Below are positions 17,332 to 26,593 of a DNA stretch of 64,000 nt, piece by piece (the first letter of the stretch is position 1; each line of letters starts with the position of its first letter). The position numbers and the translations under genes are program-made. Source of the stretch: Butyrivibrio sp. AE2015. Its GTDB lineage: Bacteria > Bacillota > Clostridia > Lachnospirales > Lachnospiraceae. The stretch lies in NCBI RefSeq assembly GCF_000420825.1, contig NZ_ATVR01000004.1:1-64000 (forward strand), written 5' to 3'. The notes beneath the pieces are model-generated. The model did not search any database. It saw nothing but the letters and a program-made list of their open reading frames with translations, and was not told where the DNA came from.

Positions 17332-17360
17332 TTGTCAGCAAAAAAGATAGATGGTATTAT
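17332..17360 (+). promoter_or_regulatory. Promoter of purF-purB-metF
   Basis: TTGTCA (17332-17337), 17-bp spacer, TATTAT (17355-17360). It is the only well-spaced promoter between the preceding terminator and purF. The untranslated leader would be about 40 bases, too short for a purine riboswitch. Confidence 0.55.
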
Positions 17361-17408
17361 TTTGGTGTTTGAGCATTCATTACGTATTTAGTATTTGAGG
17401 AGAACCAA

Positions 17409-18854
17409 ATGGTGGGAGAAAACAGATTGGAGAATTACAAACACCTCGGCGAAGAGTGCGGTGTCTTTGGCATGTACGATTTCGACGGTGGTGATGTAGC
17501 AGAATCTATCTACTATGGGCTCGTTTCGCTCCAGCACAGAGGACAGGAAAGCTGTGGTATTGCTGTGAGTCAGACAAATGGCCCCAAAGGCAAGGTTTCC
17601 AGCTATAAAGACATGGGACTTGTCAACGAAGCGTTTACGCCGGATATTTTAGATGGGCTAAAGGGTGATATTGGTGTAGGTCACGTCCGCTATTCTACAG
17701 CAGGAAGCAGCACCAGAGAAAATGCTCAGCCCTTAGTTCTTAATTATGTAAAAGGTACCCTGGCACTAGCCCATAATGGTAACCTAGTCAATGCACCGGA
17801 GCTGCGTCAAGAGCTCGCTTATACAGGTGCGATTTTCCAAACAACTATTGATTCAGAAGTAATTGCATATCATATTGCACGAGAGAGGCTTGTTTCAAAC
17901 TCGGTAGAAGAGGCAGTGGGAAAGGCTATGCTCAAGATAAAAGGCGCATACAGTCTTGTTATCATGTCTCCGAGAAAGCTTATCGGCGCAAGAGATCCTT
18001 ATGGATTTAAACCTCTTGTAATAGGAAGAAGAGATAACTGTTATGTACTGGCTTCTGAGACCTGTGCCCTTGACACAATAGGAGCTACATTTATCAGAGA
18101 TGTTGAGCCGGGTGAGATAGTTACTATTTCTCCTGAAAAGGGAATTGTTTCTGACAAATCAATGTGCATCGAGAAGGAAAAACATGCCAGATGCATATTT
18201 GAATACATTTATTTCTCAAGACCTGACAGTTCAATAGATGGAATCAGCGTCTATGATGCCAGGATTGCAGCCGGAAGATTTTTGGCCAAGGATTCACCTG
18301 TTGACGCAGACATGGTTGTAGGCGTTCCTGAATCAGGTAACGTTGCGGCCCTTGGATATGCCATGGAATCAGGAATTCCATACGGACAGGCCTTCGTCAA
18401 AAACTCTTATATCGGAAGAACATTCATCAAACCAAAGCAGAAGAACAGAGAGTCCAGCGTTCAGGTTAAGCTCAATGCGCTGACAAGCGGAGTTAAGGGT
18501 AAGAGGATCATCATGATAGATGATTCAATCGTCAGAGGAACAACATCTGACAGGATTGTGAGAATGCTTCGCGATGCAGGAGCAAAAGAGGTACACATGA
18601 GAGTAAGCTCACCACCATTCTTGTGGCCGTGCTATTTTGGAACAGACGTACCTGCAAGAGATCAGCTTATAGCTTACAACAGGAATGTTGAGGATATCTG
18701 TAAGATAATCGGAGCAGATTCACTAGCTTACCTTAAGATTGAGAGATTAGAGGAGATGGTCGGCGGGAAGCTTGGCATCTGTAAGGGATGCTTTACAGGC
18801 AAATATCCAATAGAACCACCAAAAAATGATATTCGCGGAGACTACGAGCGATAA
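17409..18854 (+). CDS. purF: Amidophosphoribosyltransferase
   Basis: 481 residues. It catalyses the first committed step of purine synthesis, PRPP plus glutamine to phosphoribosylamine. The catalytic nucleophile is Cys17 in EECGVFG, so a 16-residue propeptide is expected to be removed, as in the B. subtilis enzyme class. RGQESCGIA and [10 protein letters not shown] mark the glutaminase domain; [14 protein letters not shown] is the PRPP-binding loop. Cysteines at HARCIF, LWPCYF and GICKGC match the Fe-S ligand pattern. GAGGAG precedes the ATG. It is followed by purB and metF. Confidence 0.98.
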   Translation: MVGENRLENYKHLGEECGVFGMYDFDGGDVAESIYYGLVSLQHRGQESCGIAVSQTNGPKGKVSSYKDMGLVNEAFTPDILDGLKGDIGVGHVRYSTAGSSTRENAQPLVLNYVKGTLALAHNGNLVNAPELRQELAYTGAIFQTTIDSEVIAYHIARERLVSNSVEEAVGKAMLKIKGAYSLVIMSPRKLIGARDPYGFKPLVIGRRDNCYVLASETCALDTIGATFIRDVEPGEIVTISPEKGIVSDKSMCIEKEKHARCIFEYIYFSRPDSSIDGISVYDARIAAGRFLAKDSPVDADMVVGVPESGNVAALGYAMESGIPYGQAFVKNSYIGRTFIKPKQKNRESSVQVKLNALTSGVKGKRIIMIDDSIVRGTTSDRIVRMLRDAGAKEVHMRVSSPPFLWPCYFGTDVPARDQLIAYNRNVEDICKIIGADSLAYLKIERLEEMVGGKLGICKGCFTGKYPIEPPKNDIRGDYER

Positions 18855-18883
18855 AAATACCAGGATTGATCAGGAGGAATAAA

Positions 18884-20317
18884 ATGAATACAGACAGATA
18901 CACAAGCCCATTATCAGAGCGTTATGCAAGTAAGGAAATGCAGTATATCTTTTCACAGGATATGAAGTTTAAGACATGGAGAAAACTGTGGATCGCTCTT
19001 GCGGAGATAGAGAAAGACCTGGGACTTAATATTACTCAGGAGCAGATAGATGAACTTAAAGAGCACCAGGATGACATCAACTATGATGTTGCAAGAGCAA
19101 GAGAAAAAGAAGTTCGTCATGATGTTATGAGCCATGTATATGCTTATGGTCAGCAGTGCCCAAAGGCTAAAGGAATCATTCACCTTGGCGCAACAAGCTG
19201 CTATGTTGGTGACAACACAGATGTTATTGTCATGACTGAGGCTTTAAAGCTCGTGCGCAAGAAGCTTGTAAATGTTATCTATGAGCTTTCTAAGTTTGCT
19301 GACAAGTACAAGGATCTTCCAACACTTGGATTTACTCATTTTCAGCCTGCACAGCCAACAACTGTAGGAAAAAGAGCTTCTCTCTGGCTTCAGGATTTTA
19401 CAATTGATCTTGAGGATCTTGACTATGTCATTGATAATATGAAGCTTTTGGGGTCAAAAGGAACAACAGGTACACAGGCTTCTTTCCTTGAGCTCTTTGA
19501 CGGAGACCTCACAAAGGTTGATAAGCTTGATCCTATGCTTGCTGAAAAGATGGGATTTAAGGGCTGCATGTCTGTTTCAGGTCAGACCTATAGCAGAAAG
19601 ATAGACATGAAGGTTATAAATGTTCTTGCAGGTATTGCATCATCTGCAACAAAGATGGCACAGGACATCAGACTCCTTCAGCATTTAAAAGAAGTTGAGG
19701 AACCATTTGAAAAGAGCCAGATCGGTTCATCAGCTATGGCCTATAAGAGAAATCCTATGAGAAGTGAAAGGATATGTTCTCTCTCAAGATATGTTATAAT
19801 AGATACTCTTAATCCTGCTATTACTGAAGTGTCACAGTGGTTTGAAAGAACACTTGACGATTCAGCAAATAAGAGACTTTCAATTCCTGAAGGATTCCTT
19901 GCAACAGACGGTATCCTTGACCTTTGCCTCAATGTAGTGGATGGTCTTGTAGTTTACCCTAAGGTTATTGAGAAGCATCTTTTGGCAGAGCTTCCATTCA
20001 TGGCTACAGAGAATATCATGATGGATGCTGTTAAGGCAGGCGGAGACAGACAGGAACTCCATGAAAAGATCCGTGAGCTTTCTATGGAAGCCGGAAAGAC
20101 AGTTAAGGTTGAGGGTAAGGAAAACAACCTCCTTGAGCTTATAGCTGCTGATCCTGCATTCCATCTTTCACTTGATGATCTCAAGGCATCAATGGATCCT
20201 AAGAAATATGTTGGATGCAGTGCACATCAGGTAGAGAAGTTCCTTGCAGAGGTAGTTAACCCTATCATCGAGGAAAACAAAGATCTTCTTGGAGTTACAG
20301 CTGAAATTAATGTATAA
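18884..20317 (+). CDS. purB: Adenylosuccinate lyase
   Basis: 477 residues from the ATG at 18884, which has AGGAGG (18872-18877) six bases upstream; an earlier in-frame TTG lacks such a site. The enzyme splits succinyl-AICAR and adenylosuccinate in purine and AMP synthesis. The fumarase-superfamily signature [15 protein letters not shown] holds the catalytic Ser loop, and [16 protein letters not shown]-like residues ([16 protein letters not shown]) supply the active-site His. It sits 29 bases after purF, in the same transcript. Confidence 0.98.
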   Translation: MNTDRYTSPLSERYASKEMQYIFSQDMKFKTWRKLWIALAEIEKDLGLNITQEQIDELKEHQDDINYDVARAREKEVRHDVMSHVYAYGQQCPKAKGIIHLGATSCYVGDNTDVIVMTEALKLVRKKLVNVIYELSKFADKYKDLPTLGFTHFQPAQPTTVGKRASLWLQDFTIDLEDLDYVIDNMKLLGSKGTTGTQASFLELFDGDLTKVDKLDPMLAEKMGFKGCMSVSGQTYSRKIDMKVINVLAGIASSATKMAQDIRLLQHLKEVEEPFEKSQIGSSAMAYKRNPMRSERICSLSRYVIIDTLNPAITEVSQWFERTLDDSANKRLSIPEGFLATDGILDLCLNVVDGLVVYPKVIEKHLLAELPFMATENIMMDAVKAGGDRQELHEKIRELSMEAGKTVKVEGKENNLLELIAADPAFHLSLDDLKASMDPKKYVGCSAHQVEKFLAEVVNPIIEENKDLLGVTAEINV

Positions 20318-20328
20318 AGGGCGAAAAT

Positions 20329-21192
20329 ATGAAGATTACAGAAATTTTTAAAGAAAAGGAAGTGACCCTTTCATTCGAGGTATTTCCACCAAAGACAGAT
20401 AATGGATATCCCGCTGTCGAGAAGGCTGCAGCTGAAATTGCAGCCCTCGGCCCGGATTTTATGAGCGTAACTTACGGAGCCGGCGGCGGAACAAGTAAAA
20501 ACACAGCAAGTATTGCGGCAGATCTTCAGGATAAATATCATGTGCCGGTACTTGCTCATCTGACTTGCGTTTCATCGGACAAGGACCATGTGAGGTCAAT
20601 GATCAATACTTATAAGGAAAAAGGTATTGAGAATATCATGGCGCTTCGAGGTGACATACCTAAAGAGGGAAGAACTCATTTTGATTACAACCATGCGACA
20701 GAGCTTATCTATGACATTAAGTCTATAGATCCGGATATCTGTATTGGAGGAGCGTGCTATCCTGAGGGACATGTGGAGTGCGCAAGACAGTCAGAGGATA
20801 TTCAGCACCTGAAAGAAAAGGTTGAGGCCGGATGTGACTTTTTGACTACTCAGATGTTTTTTGACAACTCCACTCTTTATCAGTTTTTATATCGCATAAA
20901 GGATAAGGGCATTGATGTTCCTGTAATTCCTGGTATCATGCCTATCACTAATGAAAAACAGGTAGCCAGAAGTGTGGCTCTGTCAGGATCAACTATTCCA
21001 CAGAAGATGAAGATCATGGTGGACAGATTTCAGGATAATCCTGAAAAGCTTAAAGAGGCGGGAATTATCTATGCATGTGATCAGATAATTGATCTTATTT
21101 CAAACGGCGTTAGCCATATTCATGTTTATTCCATGAATAAGCCGGACATTGCAGCAGGCATAATGCGCAATCTAGGGGCTATCATAAAGTAA
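20329..21192 (+). CDS. metF: Methylenetetrahydrofolate reductase
   Basis: 287 residues, the normal length of the catalytic domain. It reduces 5,10-methylene-THF to 5-methyl-THF for methionine synthesis, using FAD. Seen: LSFEVFPPKTD at the N-terminus, the MALRGD loop, TQMFFDN and PVIPGIMPI, all conserved in MetF. It begins 12 bases after purB and shares one-carbon metabolism with it. No S-box or T-box is visible in the short gap. Confidence 0.96.
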   Translation: MKITEIFKEKEVTLSFEVFPPKTDNGYPAVEKAAAEIAALGPDFMSVTYGAGGGTSKNTASIAADLQDKYHVPVLAHLTCVSSDKDHVRSMINTYKEKGIENIMALRGDIPKEGRTHFDYNHATELIYDIKSIDPDICIGGACYPEGHVECARQSEDIQHLKEKVEAGCDFLTTQMFFDNSTLYQFLYRIKDKGIDVPVIPGIMPITNEKQVARSVALSGSTIPQKMKIMVDRFQDNPEKLKEAGIIYACDQIIDLISNGVSHIHVYSMNKPDIAAGIMRNLGAIIK

Positions 21193-21214
21193 TATTGTTA
21201 GGGGAAAATAAAAA

Positions 21215-22210
21215 ATGAACATTCAGAACAACATAAACCAAGAGGACTTTGACTATTCACAGGATGTAATAAAAAAGCTTTCTGACTATTTTGATTCAAA
21301 AGTTGTAGGTCAAAAGGGGCTTAAATTCTCACTTATCGCATCAATCATTGCGGACGGACATATTCTTGTAGAGTCAGTGCCTGGTCTTGCAAAGACTACA
21401 GCAGCAAAAGCTATTTCAGATGCTGTAGATGGCAAATTTGCAAGAATCCAGTGTACACCGGATCTTTTACCGGGTGATATTGTAGGTACTCAGATCTATA
21501 ATCAGGCTACACAGAAGTTTGAAACAATCCTAGGACCTGTATTTGCTAACTTCGTTCTTCTTGATGAGGTAAACAGATCAAGTGCCAAGACACAGTCAGC
21601 CATGCTTGAAGCCATGCAGGAGAAGCAGGTCACTATCGGTGGCAAGGCTTATCACATGCCTGAGGATATCTTTATTGTAATTGCTACTCAGAACCCAATT
21701 GAGCAGGAAGGTACATATCCTCTATCAGAGGCTCAGACAGACAGATTCCTGATAAAAGAGGTGATCACATATCCTACAGCTGCTGAGGAAGTAGAGATAC
21801 TTAGCAGGATCGAGTCAGGAACTATCTCAAGAGTTGATCCACCTGTTCTTACGATCAAAGATGTTGATAAGGTTCAGGATATTGTGGATAAGGTTTATGT
21901 AGACGATGCCATTAAGTGGTATATATCAAGTATTGTTGTTGCCAGCAGAAGAGCAAATCAGATCCCTGATTTTGAACTTGGTAAATATGTAAGAATCGGT
22001 GTCAGCCCTCGTGCTTCCATCGCTTTCCTTAAGATGTCCAAGGCAGCAGCACTTATGCAGGGAAGAACCTATGTTACTCCTGAAGATGTCAAGCTTGTTC
22101 GTCATCAGGTATTAAGACACAGAATTGGTCTTAACTATTCAGCAGTTGCGGACAATATTTCTGTTGAGATGGTAATTGACGGAATCGTTAATTCCGTAAA
22201 AACTCCATGA
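21215..22210 (+). CDS. MoxR-family AAA+ ATPase
   Basis: 331 residues. The P-loop is VPGLAKTT (a variant of GVPGLGKT) near residues 54-61, Walker B is FVLLDEVNR near 109, the sensor-1 Asn is in ATQNPIEQEGTYPL, and PEAQTDRF-type arginine-finger context appears as SEAQTDRF. MoxR ATPases act as chaperones that mature or activate VWA-domain partners. Here the partners are encoded directly downstream (DUF58 and two VWA proteins), the standard Bat-type operon layout. Confidence 0.96.
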   Translation: MNIQNNINQEDFDYSQDVIKKLSDYFDSKVVGQKGLKFSLIASIIADGHILVESVPGLAKTTAAKAISDAVDGKFARIQCTPDLLPGDIVGTQIYNQATQKFETILGPVFANFVLLDEVNRSSAKTQSAMLEAMQEKQVTIGGKAYHMPEDIFIVIATQNPIEQEGTYPLSEAQTDRFLIKEVITYPTAAEEVEILSRIESGTISRVDPPVLTIKDVDKVQDIVDKVYVDDAIKWYISSIVVASRRANQIPDFELGKYVRIGVSPRASIAFLKMSKAAALMQGRTYVTPEDVKLVRHQVLRHRIGLNYSAVADNISVEMVIDGIVNSVKTP

Positions 22211-22226
22211 TAGAGAGCTGACAAAA

Positions 22227-23126
22227 ATGAACATAGATTATGAGTATTTATCAAGAATAAGAAGGGCGGTAGCTCTTTATACCACAAAGAAGACCTCCAA
22301 TATTCTTGAGGGAGATTTCCACTCTATCCATAAAGGAAGAAGCATGGATTTTGAGGACCTTAAGGAGTACACTCCGGGCGATGAAGTCCATGATATAGAC
22401 TGGAAGTCATCTTCTAGAATGGGGACAATCCTTGTGCGAAGATATATGACCGACAGAAGGCACAATATGATGTTTGTGTGCGACAGTGGTCTTAAAATGA
22501 AGGGCGATACTCCTTGTGGGGATTCAAAAAAGGAGATTGCCCTTATGACATTTGGAACTCTTGCATATATCGCCGGAAGAAACGGCTCTGATTTTGCCAT
22601 GGCTTATTCTAAGGCAGATCAGCCAAGTATTAGTCTCTTTAAGTCGGGTCCTGACCATCTTGAGGGACTTTTGTATGAGTATGAAAAGCATATCTGCGAG
22701 GACAACCAAAGGACAATAAGCCAGACTCTGATGGACGTTGTAAGCATGGTCCATAAGAGGATGATCATCGTTCTTATTACAGATATGGAGGGGCTTGCCG
22801 GCATAAGCAAGGATACAGTCAGAGCAATAACGAAAGATCATGATCTCCTTGCTTTTGGAATTGAGGATGCGTCTTTATTTGGAGAGAACGTATATGATCT
22901 GGAGAGCAGCCGGTATGAGAGATTTTTCTTTTCCCACAGCAGGAAGTTAAAAGAGTTTGATAAAGAGCTGAGGAAAGAGCTGGGAGATCAGGTGCATGAT
23001 ACCTGTAAGCAGAGCCGCGTGGCAGCAGTATCCCTTAAGACCGAAAGTGAGATAATAGACAAGGCAATTGTTCTGTTTGAAAGGTATAGACATGGAAACT
23101 ACGGTTACATTACAACCACCCTTTGA
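22227..23126 (+). CDS. DUF58 protein (VWA-like)
   Basis: 299 residues. The DUF58 signature is clear: KGRSMDFEDLKEYTPGDEV, then HDIDWKSSSRMGTILVRRY, followed by a VWA-like fold with MMFVCDSGLKMKGD at the metal-site position (the canonical DxSxS Ser residues are altered). There is no membrane helix. DUF58 proteins always accompany MoxR ATPases; the biochemical role is undefined. It starts 17 bases after moxR and overlaps the next gene by 35 bases. Confidence 0.93.
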   Translation: MNIDYEYLSRIRRAVALYTTKKTSNILEGDFHSIHKGRSMDFEDLKEYTPGDEVHDIDWKSSSRMGTILVRRYMTDRRHNMMFVCDSGLKMKGDTPCGDSKKEIALMTFGTLAYIAGRNGSDFAMAYSKADQPSISLFKSGPDHLEGLLYEYEKHICEDNQRTISQTLMDVVSMVHKRMIIVLITDMEGLAGISKDTVRAITKDHDLLAFGIEDASLFGENVYDLESSRYERFFFSHSRKLKEFDKELRKELGDQVHDTCKQSRVAAVSLKTESEIIDKAIVLFERYRHGNYGYITTTL

Positions 23127-23592
23127 GTATGAAATATGGGTGCTTGTAGTTTTTAGCATCTTGTTAGTGGCAGGAATAGCAGGAGTCATTTTTGCCATTA
23201 TTAAAATGAAAAACAAGGATACTGTCCGTGAAGTAACTTCTGAAGAAAAGGCTGTTTACAAGAAAGCCGGACAGATTACCCTTTATAATGCAAAAAGAAA
23301 GTATGTTTTGCAGACACAGCGCTTAATTGCTGATTATAAAGCAAAAAGAATCTCAAAGAGAGATGGCTATCAGAAGCTGAGCCTGATAATCAGGGGATTT
23401 GTGTTTGAGACAACTACGATAGATGTCACAAAATACACATTAAGAGATTTGAAAGAATTAAAGCTTTCTAAGCTGGATACTCTTATTGAGGAATATTATG
23501 TGCCTGAATTTGGTGAGGATGAGAGATCAAAGAATATGAATCTTGAAGCTTCATGCAACAGGGCAATGGGAGTGATCAAAACATGGAACTGA
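23092..23592 (+). CDS. Small membrane protein of the MoxR operon
   Basis: 166 residues from the ATG at 23092, chosen because GAAAGG lies upstream and the protein then begins with METTVTLQPP before a single membrane helix (about 15-37). The rest is a basic helical cytoplasmic domain. Its position between DUF58 and the first VWA gene matches the small DUF4381-type membrane subunit of other Bat operons, but sequence identity to that family is not evident. It overlaps both neighbours. Confidence 0.75.
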   Translation: METTVTLQPPFEYEIWVLVVFSILLVAGIAGVIFAIIKMKNKDTVREVTSEEKAVYKKAGQITLYNAKRKYVLQTQRLIADYKAKRISKRDGYQKLSLIIRGFVFETTTIDVTKYTLRDLKELKLSKLDTLIEEYYVPEFGEDERSKNMNLEASCNRAMGVIKTWN

Positions 23593-24680
23593 TGTATGGA
23601 AAGGTGGTTGTCTTTGGCTTAATAGCCGTTGCACTTTTTGTAGCCGGGCTTTTCTATATAAAGAGGAAAACGAGTTTTATATATGCCACGGGGATCAAGG
23701 CAGCCAACACCAAAAGATTAAAGCAGTCAAAGATATATAAGAGACTTGAACAAAGGTATCTTGTGCTCAGATGCATTCTTATAGCGGGGATAATTGGAAG
23801 TATTGTTTCATCTTTGGTTCTTATAGCAAGACCTTACAAAAAAGATGATATATATAGTGGGGTAAAGAAAAGAGATATTATTCTTTGTTTGGACGTATCC
23901 TATTCTCTTTATGATCTTAACTATGAGATAACAGATTATCTTAAGGAAGTGGTTAAGGGACTTGAAGGAGACAGGATAGGAATAAACATCTTTAACACAT
24001 CTACAGTCACATATGTCCCTTTAACTGATGATTATGAATATGTTCTTCAAAAGCTCGATGAGCTTAGTGAGTACTTTGCGCTTCAGAAGGAATATCAGGA
24101 TAAGTACGGAGAGTACATGTATATTCCTGACGAGTTGTATGAGGAGTATAAAGAACTGGCTTTTAAGCTTGATTATTATGATGCGGGAACTCTTTACAAT
24201 AATCAGAGCAAGGGTTCATCCCTTGTGGGTGAAGGCCTTGGAACAGCTCTGTATTCATTCCCTTATCTTGGAGAGTCTGACAGGACCAGAGTTATCATCA
24301 TGTGCACGGACAATGAGTTAAATGCCAGAAAGCAGCAGATCATGGATCTTGATGACGCAGCTAAAGCCTGCGCTCAGAATAAGGTTACTGTGTTTGGAAT
24401 ATTCCCAAGTGAAGAAGCTTTCTATGCTCCTGATGAATATAATTATAATTCCTGTAAGGAAGAGTTCAAAGCAGCTGTTGAATCAACCGGCGGCAAGTTC
24501 TATGTCCGCACGCAGGATCAGGCTGTATCAGAGATTGTAAAAGATATACAGAAACAGGAAGCAATGCTGGTTAAGGTTGTTATGTCCAGGCAGTATGTGG
24601 ATCTTCCTTACATTCCGTTTACTATTTTAATAATATGTCTGGCACTTGGATTGTCAGCAGGATTGGTGTTACAAAGATGA
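23583..24680 (+). CDS. VWA-domain membrane protein (BatA/BatB type, first)
   Basis: 365 residues from the ATG at 23583, which has GGGAG upstream and overlaps the previous stop by 10 bases. Two N-terminal helices (about 8-25 and 61-82) flank a basic loop. The VWA domain starts IILCLDVSYSLYD with an intact MIDAS triad D104-S106-S108, and a C-terminal helix closes the protein. The domain contains an insertion (about 155-205, Tyr- and Glu-rich). The metal-binding VWA face is extracellular if the helices are placed as in BatA. Confidence 0.88.
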   Translation: MELMYGKVVVFGLIAVALFVAGLFYIKRKTSFIYATGIKAANTKRLKQSKIYKRLEQRYLVLRCILIAGIIGSIVSSLVLIARPYKKDDIYSGVKKRDIILCLDVSYSLYDLNYEITDYLKEVVKGLEGDRIGINIFNTSTVTYVPLTDDYEYVLQKLDELSEYFALQKEYQDKYGEYMYIPDELYEEYKELAFKLDYYDAGTLYNNQSKGSSLVGEGLGTALYSFPYLGESDRTRVIIMCTDNELNARKQQIMDLDDAAKACAQNKVTVFGIFPSEEAFYAPDEYNYNSCKEEFKAAVESTGGKFYVRTQDQAVSEIVKDIQKQEAMLVKVVMSRQYVDLPYIPFTILIICLALGLSAGLVLQR

Positions 24681-25639
24681 GTATTAGGCCTATATTTCCA
24701 GTTGTAGTTATGGTGTTTGTTCTTCTTGTGGTAGCAGCAGTTACAATAACCATAATTTCCAGGAATCCATTAAAACTAAAAGATAAGATATTGACCATTA
24801 TCAGGCTTGGACTTATATATGCTTTGGTCTTTTGCATAGGGTTAAGGCCTGTAACTACGGATGATGAATATGAATTCTCAACAAAGAATCTCGATGTTCT
24901 TTTTGTTGTGGACACTACCATAAGTATGTGGGCTTGCGACTACAACGGGTCAAAAGAAAGAATGGATGGAGTTATTGCCGATGCCGGATTCATAATAGAT
25001 GAACTTGCAGGCTCTAATTTTGCACTGGTCACCTTTGATGATCAGGCCCATGTACTTGCTCCGTTTACACAGGATTTTCAGTATATAGAGAATCTGTTTG
25101 AAACGTTTTCTTCTCCTGACAGCACAATGGCAACAGGAAGCGACCTTTCTCTTCCATATAAGGATATTGAGTCACTTCTTTTGTCATCATCAAGAAAAGA
25201 AAATAGAAAGACCATAGTCTTTTACATAAGCGATGGTGAGATAACAAACGGCACAAAACTTTCTTCATATAAAGATCTTGCCCAGTATGTGGATGGCGGT
25301 GCTGTCTTTGGATATGGTACAGAAGCCGGCGGCAAAATGAAGGACGGCAGTTGGGGTTATATCTATGATTATGATACTCATCAGGATGCAATATCCAAAA
25401 TTGATGAGGCTAACCTGAAGCAGGTAGCAGAGGATCTGGGAATAAATTATTACAATGTAAATGATGGTAATGCTGCAATAAAGGGTGAGATAGAACTGAT
25501 CAAGCAAAGCAGCAAGACTATTGTTGAAAAGGGTATGGGAGCTGAAGCTTTTCAGGATACATATTTTTACTTTGCTATAGCTTTGGCACTTGTTCTTCTT
25601 TGGGAGCTTTTTGTAATTATAAGGAAAGGGAGGCTCTGA
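24677..25639 (+). CDS. VWA-domain membrane protein (BatA/BatB type, second)
   Basis: 320 residues from the ATG at 24677, in an ATGA overlap with the preceding VWA gene. Two helices at about 8-27 and 40-57, then a VWA domain beginning LDVLFVVDTTISMW with MIDAS residues D79, T81 and S83 (a DxTxS variant), FALVTFDDQA, and a C-terminal helix near 295-313. Together with the first VWA protein it probably forms the MoxR-activated membrane complex. Substrate and process are unknown. Confidence 0.88.
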   Translation: MSIRPIFPVVVMVFVLLVVAAVTITIISRNPLKLKDKILTIIRLGLIYALVFCIGLRPVTTDDEYEFSTKNLDVLFVVDTTISMWACDYNGSKERMDGVIADAGFIIDELAGSNFALVTFDDQAHVLAPFTQDFQYIENLFETFSSPDSTMATGSDLSLPYKDIESLLLSSSRKENRKTIVFYISDGEITNGTKLSSYKDLAQYVDGGAVFGYGTEAGGKMKDGSWGYIYDYDTHQDAISKIDEANLKQVAEDLGINYYNVNDGNAAIKGEIELIKQSSKTIVEKGMGAEAFQDTYFYFAIALALVLLWELFVIIRKGRL

Positions 25640-25641
25640 TC

Positions 25642-26469
25642 ATGAAAAAGACACCTATAAAGTATCTTGCGATACTTATCGTATCAGTGGCTGTCGTGGT
25701 TATATCAGTTTCAGCTCTGGCCAGAGTCTTTGTGAATAAAGGGTTTGTTGTTTCCTATGAACAGGGAATATATGATACTTCAAAAGAAAAGACACTGTTT
25801 TTGATGAATTTTCCTCAGGGGTATATTCCTTATTATAATGTGGGAAATGCTGCATATCAGCAAAGTGATTACATTAGTGCCATAAGCTATTACTATGATG
25901 CTCTGAAATTTAATCCAAAGGAGCCATGGGACTGTCAGATAAGGATCAACCTTGCTCTTGCGCTCCTTCATATGATTGATTTTGAAAACCTTGATTCTGA
26001 AGAAAAAGTACAGAATGCTCTTTCTGTTTTGTATCAGGCAAGAGGTGTGCTGATAGAACATGGCTGTGCTGAAGATAAGGGTGAGAATGGCCACAATAAA
26101 GATGCGCAGCAGTTAAAAGACGATATCGACAAGATGATCGAAAAACTTCAAAAGAATGGTTCTGGTGATGGAGAAGGTGAACAGGACCAAAATGAATCAG
26201 AAGGCGAAGATAAAAAAGAACAGTCTGGTGGTTCATCTGATTCCAATAAGCAGAAGCAGCAACAACAGGCTCTTGAGCAGAATAAAAAGAATGCTATGCA
26301 GGAGAGACAGGAAGAAATAGATCAGCTAGAGGAGCATGAAAAGTATTCTGGCAAAAATTCAGGTAGTGGAGAGTCAGGAGACGGCGACGCGGAGAATGGT
26401 GATGGCAACGGCGGTTCAGAAGAAGGAGATGGAGACGGCTCTTCTTCAGGACCCAAGCACCCTTGGTAA
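25642..26469 (+). CDS. Membrane-anchored TPR protein with acidic Gly/Ser tail (BatC-like position)
   Basis: 275 residues from the ATG at 25642, three bases after the previous stop, with GGGAGG upstream. A signal-anchor helix (about 7-27), then TPR-type helices (VGNAAYQQSDYISAISYYYDAL, about 72-110) and a second helical hairpin. The last hundred residues are low-complexity Glu/Asp/Gly/Ser/Gln. TPR proteins close many Bat operons. The tail is likely disordered and strongly negative. No terminator is evident directly after it. Confidence 0.8.
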   Translation: MKKTPIKYLAILIVSVAVVVISVSALARVFVNKGFVVSYEQGIYDTSKEKTLFLMNFPQGYIPYYNVGNAAYQQSDYISAISYYYDALKFNPKEPWDCQIRINLALALLHMIDFENLDSEEKVQNALSVLYQARGVLIEHGCAEDKGENGHNKDAQQLKDDIDKMIEKLQKNGSGDGEGEQDQNESEGEDKKEQSGGSSDSNKQKQQQQALEQNKKNAMQERQEEIDQLEEHEKYSGKNSGSGESGDGDAENGDGNGGSEEGDGDGSSSGPKHPW

Positions 26470-26523
26470 CTCAAAATCTTTGAAAATTCTGTTAAATCTG
26501 AGGCTTTGACGCTTGAAGATACT

Positions 26524-26551
26524 TTGAATTGCATACAAGATGATGTATAAT
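26524..26551 (+). promoter_or_regulatory. Promoter of the secreted repeat protein gene
   Basis: TTGAAT (26524-26529), 16-bp spacer, TATAAT (26546-26551), about 35 bases before the AAAGGGG ribosome site. Confidence 0.6.
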
Positions 26552-26593
26552 ATATCTTGAAAAAGTGAATATATTGTGTGAAAGGGGAAAACT

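Noticed and set aside
17312-17408. Purine riboswitch upstream of purF
   Set aside because: The predicted leader is only about 40 bases and lacks the conserved core of the purine aptamer.
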